12,023 nucleotides of DNA from Prevotella sp. (lineage in GTDB: Bacteria; Bacteroidota; Bacteroidia; Bacteroidales; Bacteroidaceae). Positions 1 through 5,338 of the stretch are shown piece by piece. The notes beneath the pieces are model-generated. The model made no database searches. It had not been told where the DNA came from and saw only the letters and a program-made list of their open reading frames with translations. Both the position numbers and the translations under genes were made by a program. Position 1 is the stretch's first letter. Every line of letters starts with the position of its first letter. The stretch lies in contig JAFRQC010000047.1 of assembly GCA_017428805.1 (NCBI GenBank), forward strand, positions 1 through 12,023. Direction: 5' to 3'.

Positions 1-495
1 TTGATTTCCAAGGGTGTCAAGCGTTGGCGACTCTTTACGGTTTTCCCTGTTGGACGAGCTGCCCTCGATCCTATGATGAGGCTGACGAATGAAGAGTTCC
101 GAGGTGTGTTTGACTTTATCAAAAGGGTACGTGAGGAAGGTCGCATTCGGGCTGATTACGGCTGCGAAGGCTTCCTTGGTAACTACGAGGGCGAGGTGCG
201 CAACCGTTTCTTTTCTTGTCAGGCGGGTGTCAGCGTGGGCTCCGTGATGGCCGACGGTTCCATCGCTGCCTGTGCCAGCATCCGAGCCGACTACAATCAG
301 GGCAATATTTATGAGGATGACTTCATGGATGTATGGGAGAGCCGTTACCAAAAGTATCGCAACCGTGAGTGGATGAAGAAGGACGATTGTGCCTCTTGCA
401 GCTATTTCCGTTACTGTCAGGGTAACGGTATGCATCTGCGCGATGGCAATGGGAAACTGCTACTCTGCCATCTGAAACGACTGAAAGAGATTTGA
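1..495 (+). CDS. Radical SAM/SPASM-domain protein, C-terminal part (5' end outside window)
   Basis: Only the last 164 residues are visible. The TTG at position 1 is an accident of the window edge, because the radical SAM core with its CxxxCxxC cluster must lie upstream. The visible part is a SPASM domain, which in the family binds auxiliary Fe-S clusters and helps position a peptide or protein substrate. It has seven cysteines in the expected order: C55, C73, C91, then C130, C133 and C139 (a Cx2Cx5C knuckle), then C156. The stretches GSVMADGSIAACASI and YCQGNGMHLR are typical of Bacteroidales SPASM maturases. It may belong to the group described as the rSAM/lipoprotein system, but that subgroup is recalled, not tested. 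The next gene starts 12 nt downstream, so the two are probably cotranscribed. The substrate is unknown. SPASM identity is confident; the subfamily is not. Confidence 0.85.
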   Translation: MISKGVKRWRLFTVFPVGRAALDPMMRLTNEEFRGVFDFIKRVREEGRIRADYGCEGFLGNYEGEVRNRFFSCQAGVSVGSVMADGSIAACASIRADYNQGNIYEDDFMDVWESRYQKYRNREWMKKDDCASCSYFRYCQGNGMHLRDGNGKLLLCHLKRLKEI

Positions 496-507
496 ATTGA
501 GTGTCAG

Positions 508-801
508 ATGGCTTGGAAACTGAAATATCGTTGCAGGGCTTGCGGCTATGAAGCTGAGGTGTATGAAGGGCGTGGGCTCTTCCGACAGGAGATCACGGCT
601 GTGTCGTGTCCAGACTGCAAGTCTATTCAGAATCTTGTGGTTGGCGGCATCATCGCCGATGTGGCACCATCTTATCGGAGTGAGGTGGGGCGCCTGTGCC
701 TAAACTGTGGCAGCGACCGCATCAGGATATGGGATAAACGCACCTGTCCCAAGTGTCAGGAACGAATGGAACTCACTGGCGATAAGGAGTTTTGGACGTA
801 A
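508..801 (+). CDS. Small double zinc-ribbon protein
   Basis: A 97-residue soluble protein with four CxxC knuckles: C9/C12, C34/C37, C64/C67 and C80/C83. The pairing suggests two zinc ribbons, residues 9-37 and 64-83, joined by a linker containing VVGGIIADVAPSY. There is no signal peptide or membrane segment. The ATG start lies 12 nt after the stop of the radical SAM/SPASM gene, and no terminator is visible between them, so they look like one operon. I do not recognise a named family. Zinc ribbons of this size often mediate protein or nucleic acid contacts. Being a partner or accessory of the upstream radical SAM enzyme is an inference from position only. Coding is well supported by the regular cysteine spacing and the tight spacing to the upstream gene. 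Confidence 0.8.
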   Translation: MAWKLKYRCRACGYEAEVYEGRGLFRQEITAVSCPDCKSIQNLVVGGIIADVAPSYRSEVGRLCLNCGSDRIRIWDKRTCPKCQERMELTGDKEFWT

Positions 802-937
802 GTCTCGCCACAGTATGATAGCTCTGAGAAGCAGACAACCGTGAATATTTCGTGAATAGAAATACGCAAAACTGCATAAAAGTGTTAATCTGTCATAAAT
901 TATGAGTGTTAGGTGAACACTTTGACAAAAAATTCGT

Positions 938-945
938 TATATTTG
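938..945 (+). promoter_or_regulatory. Bacteroidota-type -7 box before the 33-codon ORF
   Basis: TATATTTG matches the Bacteroidota -7 consensus TAnnTTTG exactly and would start transcription near 950, about 25 nt before the ATG at 977. The -33 element is not at consensus distance: the nearest TTTG (921-924) is only 13 nt upstream instead of about 20. The call therefore rests on the -7 box and on the well-placed downstream RBS and terminator. Confidence 0.55.
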
Positions 946-962
946 CGACAACAACAAACCAG

Positions 963-969
963 AAGGAGG
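963..969 (+). promoter_or_regulatory. Strong Shine-Dalgarno sequence
   Basis: AAGGAGG lies 7 nt before the ATG at 977, which is ideal spacing and selects this ATG over the in-frame ATG at 986. A full SD is unusual in Bacteroidota, whose ribosomes are known to sequester the anti-SD; strong SDs there are associated with special control, for example of rpsU. None of the other genes in this window shows a comparable motif. Confidence 0.7.
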
Positions 970-976
970 ATTGCTT

Positions 977-1078
977 ATGTCAACTATGAATGAATTGAAA
1001 GAAGAGAGTAGGGAGGTCAACCTTAATCCGGTTGAACCAAGTGACCCCAGACAGTTACCGTCTATTTGGTACACCTGA
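977..1078 (+). CDS. 33-residue small ORF in its own short transcription unit
   Basis: ATG at 977 and TGA at 1076-1078 enclose 33 codons. The peptide starts MSTMNELKEESREVN and ends DPRQLPSIWYT. It is acidic in the first half, proline-rich in the second, and ends with a Trp-Tyr pair. It has no cysteine, no signal peptide and no membrane segment. Evidence for expression is indirect: a TATATTTG -7 box, an AAGGAGG ribosome site at ideal spacing, and an intrinsic terminator about 55 nt after the stop, giving a transcript of roughly 215 nt. I do not recognise a family. It could be a peptide that works with the radical SAM/zinc-ribbon pair upstream, a stand-alone small protein, a regulatory leader, or the decayed start of a longer gene. 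The frame after the TGA continues for 24 more codons before the next stop, so a premature stop is possible. Confidence 0.5.
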   Translation: MSTMNELKEESREVNLNPVEPSDPRQLPSIWYT

Positions 1079-1133
1079 TCATCTCGGAGGTCTGGCTCCA
1101 AAATCGAAAATCGCGCTTACAACCAAAAGGGGA

Positions 1134-1166
1134 ATGAGGATGTGCATTGACACACCCTCATTTTTT
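1134..1166 (+). terminator. Intrinsic terminator after the small ORF
   Basis: The stem pairs ATGAGG (1134-1139) with CCTCAT (1156-1161), then TGTG (1141-1144) with CACA (1151-1154), with one A/C mismatch and a 6-nt loop. The U-tract runs 1161-1166. It closes the unit that starts at the 938-945 box. Confidence 0.8.
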
Positions 1167-1245
1167 ATTCAAATCGCACAATCGGACTTGACCCCTCTGT
1201 GCTTGTCATCGGTGTTGTCTCGAGTCTTCTAACGAAATTATTTTA

Positions 1246-1260
1246 CACGTTTAAAACGTG
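1246..1260. repeat. Short palindrome
   Basis: CACGTTT (1246-1252) and AAACGTG (1254-1260) form a perfect 7-bp inverted repeat around a single A. It could be a dimeric regulator site. It lies 3 nt before the repeat cluster at 1263 and about 230 nt before the aroQ promoter. No function is shown. Confidence 0.5.
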
Positions 1261-1262
1261 GA

Positions 1263-1347
1263 CAGGAAACTCGGACTTTAGTGGCATTAAAGTGGGAGTT
1301 TAGTTAGGGGAAAGTCTGAGTTTCCTGCCTTGAAAGTCCCAGTTTCC
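1263..1347. repeat. Cluster of 15-nt AAAGTnnnAGTTTCC units, three direct and one inverted
   Basis: Direct units start at 1289 (AAAGTGGGAGTTTAG), 1311 (AAAGTCTGAGTTTCC) and 1333 (AAAGTCCCAGTTTCC), exactly 22 nt apart. A fourth copy is inverted at 1263-1279 and pairs over 17 positions, one of them G-T, with 1311-1327, leaving a 31-nt loop. No ORF uses this stretch convincingly. Apart from this cluster, the palindrome at 1246 and the two flanking transcription signals, I see nothing in 1079-1543. Confidence 0.75.
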
Positions 1348-1486
1348 TTAGTCTAAAATCAAGGCTTTGCAACTGCCTGTATATCAAATAGATACAAAGA
1401 AGGTTTGGGAAGGGGCGATGTTTTGAATATTGTTTACAAAATGGAGGTATGTCCAAAGTGCGCCACAATAGAAAAAACAAATAATA

Positions 1487-1518
1487 TTTGGTTTTCTTCG
1501 CACTTATTCGTAACTTTG
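1487..1518 (+). promoter_or_regulatory. aroQ promoter
   Basis: TTTG at 1487-1490 and TAACTTTG at 1511-1518 are separated by 20 nt. Both match the Bacteroidota -33/-7 consensus exactly. Transcription would start near 1525, giving a leader of about 20 nt before the ATG at 1544. This is the best promoter in the window and probably serves the aroQ-to-permease run. Confidence 0.85.
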
Positions 1519-1543
1519 CAGCCTAATACATTATTAATAAGGT

Positions 1544-1966
1544 ATGAAGATACAGATTATCAACGGCCCGAACCTGAACCTGCTGGGGCAGCGGGAGCCG
1601 GGCATCTATGGCTCAGAGTCGATGGAAAACTACCTGCCGGAGCTGCGCAAGCGCTTCCCGGATGTGGAGATCGACTATTACCAGAGCAACGTGGAGGGCG
1701 AGCTGATCAACAAGATGCAGGAAGTGGGTTTCTTTGAGGGCTACGACGGCATCGTGCTGAATGCCGGGGCCTACACCCACACGAGCGTGGCGCTGCATGA
1801 CTGCATCAGGAGCCTGAAATGTCCTGTGGTAGAGGTACATATCTCGAACGTGCATCAGCGTGAGGAGTTCCGCCACAAGTCGATGATTTCGGCAGCGTGC
1901 AAGGGCGTGATTTGCGGATTCGGGCTCGACTCGTATCGCCTGGCTGTAGAAGCGCTCAGAAAGTAA
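1544..1966 (+). CDS. aroQ: Type II 3-dehydroquinate dehydratase
   Basis: This enzyme dehydrates 3-dehydroquinate to 3-dehydroshikimate, the third step of the shikimate pathway, in the cytoplasm. Its 140 residues match the usual size of type II enzymes, which form dodecamers. Family landmarks are all present: NGPNLNLLGQREPGIYG (residues 7-23) with Asn10, the flexible-loop Arg17 and the catalytic Tyr22; LNAGAYTHTS (72-81) with Asn73 and His79; and VHISNVHQREEFRH (98-111) with the catalytic His99 and Arg110. The ATG at 1544 is about 20 nt after the predicted transcription start. A 67-bp palindromic element begins 7 nt after its stop, and the methyltransferase gene follows on the same strand. Nothing is missing, and identification is secure from the active-site motifs. 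Confidence 0.97.
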   Translation: MKIQIINGPNLNLLGQREPGIYGSESMENYLPELRKRFPDVEIDYYQSNVEGELINKMQEVGFFEGYDGIVLNAGAYTHTSVALHDCIRSLKCPVVEVHISNVHQREEFRHKSMISAACKGVICGFGLDSYRLAVEALRK

Positions 1967-1973
1967 TGATTTA

Positions 1974-2040
1974 GCAACGGACTACAGGACTAACACGACT
2001 CTTATCCACAGAAAAGTCCTTAAGTCGTGAAGTCCGTTGC
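1974..2040 (+). repeat. Junction palindromic repeat, copy 1 (aroQ / methyltransferase)
   Basis: A 67-bp element bounded by GCAACGGACT (1974-1983) and AGTCCGTTGC (2031-2040), with an A-A mismatch and two further pairs inside. The inner arms are AGGACT (1986-1991), CACGACT (1994-2000), AGTCCT (2015-2020) and AGTCGTG (2023-2029). The loop holds TTATCCACA (2002-2010). It differs from copy 3 by one deleted G and one T-to-A change. It is followed by an A-rich leader and the GTG start at 2056. Confidence 0.95.
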
Positions 2041-2055
2041 AAAAGAAAAGAAGAA

Positions 2056-2688
2056 GTGAATAGCGATCTGGAGGAGTATATCCTGAGGCATTCGGAGGCG
2101 GAGCCTGAGTACCTGTATCGGCTGTGGCGGGCGACGAACGTGCATACGATACACGGACGGATGGCCAGCGGACACCTGCAGGGGCGACTGTTGAAGATGC
2201 TGGTAGAGATGATCCAGCCGAAAAGGATCCTCGAAGTGGGGACGTTCAGCGGCTACAGCGCTATCTCGATGGCCGAGGGACTGCCAGAGGGCGGAAGGCT
2301 CTACACGTTCGAAATCAACGATGAAATGGAGGATTTCACGCGTCCGTGGATCGAGGGTTCGGCTGTGGCAGATAAGATCGAGTTTATCATCGGCGACGCG
2401 TTGGAGGAGGCTCCGAAGTTGGGCATTACGTTCGATATGGCGTTCATCGACGGCGACAAGCGGACGTATCGCGAGTGCTACGAGATGGTGCTTTCGATTC
2501 TGAGGCCAGGGGGCTTCATCCTCGCAGACAATACCCTCTGGGACGGTCACGTGGTGGACCACGCCTACGACAACGACCATCAGACGCAAGGCATCGAGGC
2601 CTTCAATGACTTCATCGCCCAGGACAACAGAGTGGAAAAGGTCATCCTGCCCCTCCGCGACGGCCTGACGATTATAAGGAAAAAATAA
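2056..2688 (+). CDS. SAM-dependent O-methyltransferase (COMT-like, methyltransferase family 3)
   Basis: A 210-residue cytosolic class I methyltransferase of the metal-dependent O-methyltransferase family related to catechol and caffeoyl-CoA enzymes. The SAM-binding motif is ILEVGTFSGYSAISMA (58-73), and the acidic residue after strand 2 is Glu86 in YTFEIN. The metal-binding set is Asp132 in FIDGDK plus Asp158-Asn159 in ADNTLWDG, as expected for the family. The substrate cannot be read from sequence. The start is a GTG at 2056, preceded by an A/G-rich stretch; no better ATG exists in frame before the conserved part. It is flanked on both sides by near-identical palindromic repeats in the same orientation, and the downstream copy abuts its stop codon. 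It could therefore be lost or duplicated by recombination between the copies. Confidence 0.92.
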   Translation: MNSDLEEYILRHSEAEPEYLYRLWRATNVHTIHGRMASGHLQGRLLKMLVEMIQPKRILEVGTFSGYSAISMAEGLPEGGRLYTFEINDEMEDFTRPWIEGSAVADKIEFIIGDALEEAPKLGITFDMAFIDGDKRTYRECYEMVLSILRPGGFILADNTLWDGHVVDHAYDNDHQTQGIEAFNDFIAQDNRVEKVILPLRDGLTIIRKK

Positions 2689-2756
2689 GCAACGGACTAC
2701 AGGACTAACACGACTCTTGCCCACAAGAAAAGTCCTTAAGTCGTGTAGTCCGTTGC
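2689..2756 (+). repeat. Junction palindromic repeat, copy 2 (methyltransferase / rbfA)
   Basis: A 68-bp element starting at the base after the methyltransferase stop codon. It has a 13-bp outer stem, GCAACGGACTACA with TGTAGTCCGTTGC. It differs from copy 3 at only three positions, all in the loop, where it reads CTTGCCCACAAG, which can itself pair CTTG with CAAG. It therefore lacks the TTATCCACA of the other copies. It ends 24 nt before the rbfA ATG, followed by an A-rich tract rather than a U-tract, so it is not a standard terminator. Confidence 0.95.
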
Positions 2757-2780
2757 AAAAAACATAAAAAAGAAAGAAAT

Positions 2781-3116
2781 ATGCAAGAGACAAGACAAAA
2801 CAAGATAGCAAGGCTTCTGCAGAAGGAGCTGTCGCTGATTTTCCAACAGCAGACGCGTGCCACTCACGGCACGATGGTCAGCGTGACGCGGACGAAGATC
2901 TCACCAGACCTGAGCATCTGTACCGCCTACCTCAGCATCTTCCCATCAGAAAAGGGTGAGGAGATCCTGACGAACATCAACGCTAACGTGAAGGCCATCA
3001 GATACGAACTAGGTACGAAGGTGAGGAACCAGCTGCGCATCGTGCCTGAGCTGCGATTCTTCATCGATGACTCGCTCGACTACATTGATAGGATTGACGA
3101 ACTGCTGAAGAAATAA
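2781..3116 (+). CDS. rbfA: 30S ribosome-binding factor A
   Basis: RbfA binds the immature small ribosomal subunit near the 16S rRNA 5' region and assists its final maturation, notably in the cold. The 111-residue protein has the family's length and the pattern of a type II KH fold. The N-terminal helix is QNKIARLLQKELSLIFQQ (residues 6-23). Then follow a strand and turn, VSVTRTKISPDLSICTAYLS (33-52), and IRYELGTKVRNQLRIVPELR (73-92), ending in FFIDDSLDYIDRIDELL, the typical RbfA tail. The ATG at 2781 follows the A-rich stretch after repeat copy 2. The permease gene lies just downstream, an order I recall in other Bacteroidota genomes. The stop codon is directly joined to repeat copy 3. Confidence 0.95.
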   Translation: MQETRQNKIARLLQKELSLIFQQQTRATHGTMVSVTRTKISPDLSICTAYLSIFPSEKGEEILTNINANVKAIRYELGTKVRNQLRIVPELRFFIDDSLDYIDRIDELLKK

Positions 3117-3184
3117 GCAACGGACTACAGGACTAACACGACTCTTATCCACAGGAAAAGTCCTTAAGTCGTGTAGTCCGTTGC
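3117..3184 (+). repeat. Junction palindromic repeat, copy 3 (rbfA / permease)
   Basis: A 68-bp element starting at the base after the rbfA stop codon and ending 14 nt before the permease ATG. It has the same 13-bp outer stem as copy 2. The loop contains TTATCCACA (3145-3153), a perfect match to the classical DnaA-box consensus. The last bases (TTG at 3181) lie in frame with the permease, but this is not a credible start. Confidence 0.95.
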
Positions 3185-3198
3185 AAAAAGATAGAAGT

Positions 3199-4431
3199 AT
3201 GAACTTTCCTTTCTTTATTGCGCGAAGGTATCTCTTTTCGAAGAAGTCAACACACGCCATTAACGTGATCAGTGCCATCTCAGTCATTGGGGTGGCGGTG
3301 GCGACGATGGCGCTGGTGGTGACACTCTCCGTGTTCAACGGCTTCCACGACCTTGTGGCTACGTTCTTCACCTCGTTCGATCCGCAGTTGAAGGTGACGC
3401 CTGCAGAAGGCAAGACGGTAGCTGCCGACGACCCTGTGCTCACGGAAATCCGCCAGCTGCCACAGATTGATGTGGCTACGGAGTGCGTGGAGGATCAGGC
3501 GCTGGCTGTCTATCACGGTCGTCAGGCGATGGTGGTGGTAAAGGGTGTGGATGACAACTTCGAGCAGCTGACGCATATCGACGAGATTCTTATCGGCGAC
3601 GGGGAGTTCTGTCTGCACGCTGCCGATCTGCACTACGGCATTCTTGGCATCCGTCTGGCAGAGCAGCTCGCCACAGGTTATGCTTACAAGGAGCCGATGA
3701 AGATCTACGCTCCACGAAGGGAGGGACAGTTTGACATCACCAATCCTGAGGATGCCTTCGAGGAGGATGATCTTTATTCGCCTGGCGTGCTATTCAACGT
3801 AAAACAGGCGAAATACGATCAGAACTATATCCTTACGAGTATCGGCTTTGCCCGCAGGTTATTCGACCAGCAGGGCATGCTCTCGTCGTTGGAGCTGCGC
3901 CTGAAACTTGGCAGTAATTTCGATGCTGTGAAGAAGGAGATCAGTAGGCTGTGTGGTACGAAGTTCGTGGTGAAGGACCGTTTTGAGCAACAGGATGACA
4001 CGTTTAAGATTATGAAGATCGAGAAGTTCATCGCTTACATCTTCTTGACGTTCATCCTGATGGTGGCTTGCTTCAACATCATCGGCTCGCTCTCGATGCT
4101 GATTATCGACAAGAAAGACGATGTGGTGACGCTGCGGAATTTAGGGGCATCGGACAAGCAGATTGTGCGTATCTTCCTTTTTGAAGGGCGTATGATCTCT
4201 GCCATCGGAGCTGTCATCGGCATTGTCGTAGGATTGTTGCTCTGCTGGGCACAACAGGAGTTCGGATTGGTGGCATTGGGTTCCAGCAGCGGCTCATTCA
4301 TCATCAATGCCTATCCTGTCAGCGTACATCCTGAAGATATTATCCTGATCTTCATTACTGTACTGCTCGTAGGCTTCCTCTCCGTGTGGTATCCCGTCAG
4401 ATACTTCGCAAAAAGACTGTTACAAGTGTAA
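3199..4431 (+). CDS. LolC/LolE-type FtsX-like ABC transporter permease
   Basis: A 410-residue inner-membrane permease of the FtsX/MacB superfamily. It has an N-terminal membrane segment at about residues 22-46, a periplasmic domain at about 50-270, and three more membrane segments at about 277-302, 331-352 and 380-398. The start (FPFFIARRYLFSKKS), the ISVIGVAVATMALVVTLSVF segment and the cytoplasmic coupling element DKKDDVVTLRNLGAS (304-318) match LolC/LolE proteins, which pull lipoproteins from the inner membrane for transfer to the outer membrane. No LolD ATPase is adjacent, so assignment to the Lol system rests on resemblance. I chose the ATG at 3199; the upstream in-frame TTG at 3181 belongs to repeat copy 3 and would spoil the typical N-terminus. 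It ends 59 nt from the convergent acyltransferase gene. Confidence 0.9.
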   Translation: MNFPFFIARRYLFSKKSTHAINVISAISVIGVAVATMALVVTLSVFNGFHDLVATFFTSFDPQLKVTPAEGKTVAADDPVLTEIRQLPQIDVATECVEDQALAVYHGRQAMVVVKGVDDNFEQLTHIDEILIGDGEFCLHAADLHYGILGIRLAEQLATGYAYKEPMKIYAPRREGQFDITNPEDAFEEDDLYSPGVLFNVKQAKYDQNYILTSIGFARRLFDQQGMLSSLELRLKLGSNFDAVKKEISRLCGTKFVVKDRFEQQDDTFKIMKIEKFIAYIFLTFILMVACFNIIGSLSMLIIDKKDDVVTLRNLGASDKQIVRIFLFEGRMISAIGAVIGIVVGLLLCWAQQEFGLVALGSSSGSFIINAYPVSVHPEDIILIFITVLLVGFLSVWYPVRYFAKRLLQV

Positions 4432-4443
4432 CTGTTTCTCCCC

Positions 4444-4482
4444 CTCAGACCACCCCTAACCCCTCCTACTCAGGAGGGGAAA
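4444..4482. repeat. 39-bp CTCAGACC hairpin element, intergenic copy
   Basis: CTCAGACC is followed by an 8-bp perfect stem, CCCCTCCT (4460-4467) with AGGAGGGG (4472-4479), loop ACTC, then AAA. It sits between the convergent permease and acyltransferase genes and may act as a bidirectional transcription end, though it lacks a proper U-tract. The same element without gaps occurs inside the GH95 gene at 7945-7983. Confidence 0.85.
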
Positions 4483-4490
4483 TGATTAGA

Positions 4491-5327
4491 TCAGATGGCT
4501 GCTAATGCCAGAGAGTAGTATTTTGATTCAGGACTGTCGGCCCTTGAAGGCAGCACGCAACAGCATTGTGTGCCCTGTAACACGCCTGCCGTCTTGGCAT
4601 AGCCGAAGAGGGTGAGCGTCTTGTAGAACACGTTACCTGCCACAATATCAGGGAAGATGAGGGCGTCGGCCTGTCCGTCGATAATGCTGCGGATGCCTTT
4701 CTCATGCAAGCTCACGGAGTCGAGTGAGGTCTTCAGGTCTAAAGGACCGTCGATGATGCAACGACCGAACTTGCCTGTCTGCGCCTCAGCGATGATCTCC
4801 AGATAATCAACGGTATAAGGGAATACCTTGGCGCTGACCTTCTCAGCACAATGGATGAGCGAGATGCGAGGCTCCTCGATGCCAAGGGCGTGACAGACGT
4901 AGTTCACGTAGTGGATCTGCTGACGGCGCTGGGCCTCAGTAGGTACGGGGATCACGGCCGCATCGGTAAAGAAGAGCAGTTTCTCGTACTTGGGAATCTC
5001 AGCCATTGCAATATGCGTCAGCACATGACCTGGACGCAGGATGCCCGTTTCACGGTCGAGGATGGCCTTCAGGATAATATCGGTATTGATGAGGCCCTTC
5101 ATCAGGATGTCCGCCTCACCACTCTTGCAGAGCGCTACAGCACGACGGGCACAATCTTCCTTATCGTCGCCATCGACATAGATGGGCTCAATGAATCCCA
5201 TCTCCTGCGCCTTTTCCACAGCATAACGGGTACTGGCATCATTGGCACACACCACAGCCACCCGCTTCTTGTCGCCCCGCTGCTGCAGGAAGACAATCAT
5301 ATCGTTCAGATTCTTGATGGAATGCAT
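4491..5327 (-). CDS. ptb: Phosphate acyltransferase family protein (phosphate butyryltransferase-like)
   Basis: Members convert acyl-CoA plus phosphate to acyl phosphate plus CoA, which an acyl kinase then uses to make ATP. The 278 residues are close to the ~300 of phosphate butyryltransferases and shorter than the ~330 of most phosphotransacetylases. Family features are ADILMKGLINTD near the N-terminal third, the ILRPGHVLTH and TDAAVIPVPT region, the late IIDGPLDLKTSLD, and DALIFPDIVAGNVFYKTL near the end, a hallmark of the acetyl/butyryl phosphotransferase fold. No kinase gene (buk) is next to it, so the acyl substrate is open. The ATG lies 11 nt downstream of the DUF4923 stop, implying cotranscription. 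The C-terminal end (YYSLALAAI) looks complete. Family is firm; the ptb name is the most likely choice. Confidence 0.82.
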   Translation of the reverse strand: MHSIKNLNDMIVFLQQRGDKKRVAVVCANDASTRYAVEKAQEMGFIEPIYVDGDDKEDCARRAVALCKSGEADILMKGLINTDIILKAILDRETGILRPGHVLTHIAMAEIPKYEKLLFFTDAAVIPVPTEAQRRQQIHYVNYVCHALGIEEPRISLIHCAEKVSAKVFPYTVDYLEIIAEAQTGKFGRCIIDGPLDLKTSLDSVSLHEKGIRSIIDGQADALIFPDIVAGNVFYKTLTLFGYAKTAGVLQGTQCCCVLPSRADSPESKYYSLALAAI

Positions 5328-5338
5328 ATCTTTGCGTC

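Noticed and set aside
951..1166. Known structured RNA (6S, SRP, tmRNA or riboswitch)
   Set aside because: Short local stems exist (for example CCAGAC with GTCTGG), but I find none of the conserved motifs of these RNAs; the strong SD and ATG favour a small gene.
1032..1232. 66-residue + strand ORF
   Set aside because: It runs through the terminator at 1134-1166 and overlaps the better-supported 33-codon ORF; there is no ribosome site or family resemblance.
1405..1737. 110-residue + strand ORF
   Set aside because: It crosses the aroQ promoter and is an out-of-frame shadow of aroQ.
2020..2811. Long - strand ORF through the methyltransferase gene and two repeats
   Set aside because: It is the complement of a clear methyltransferase; the peptide CNGLHDLRTF at its ends is only the translated palindromic repeat and also appears in a second antisense ORF at 3009-3443.
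1974..3184. Integron-like cassette array, with one attC-like palindrome after each ORF
   Set aside because: The genes are housekeeping and rbfA beside this permease is an ordinary arrangement; there is no integrase; the repeat ends (GCAAC / GTTGC) do not fit the RYYYAAC / GTTRRRY core.
1974..3184. CRISPR array
   Set aside because: Spacing of 715 and 428 bp with complete genes between the repeats; no spacers and no cas genes.
3181..3198. TTG start for the permease
   Set aside because: The codon is the end of repeat copy 3; the ATG at 3199 gives the normal LolC/E N-terminus.
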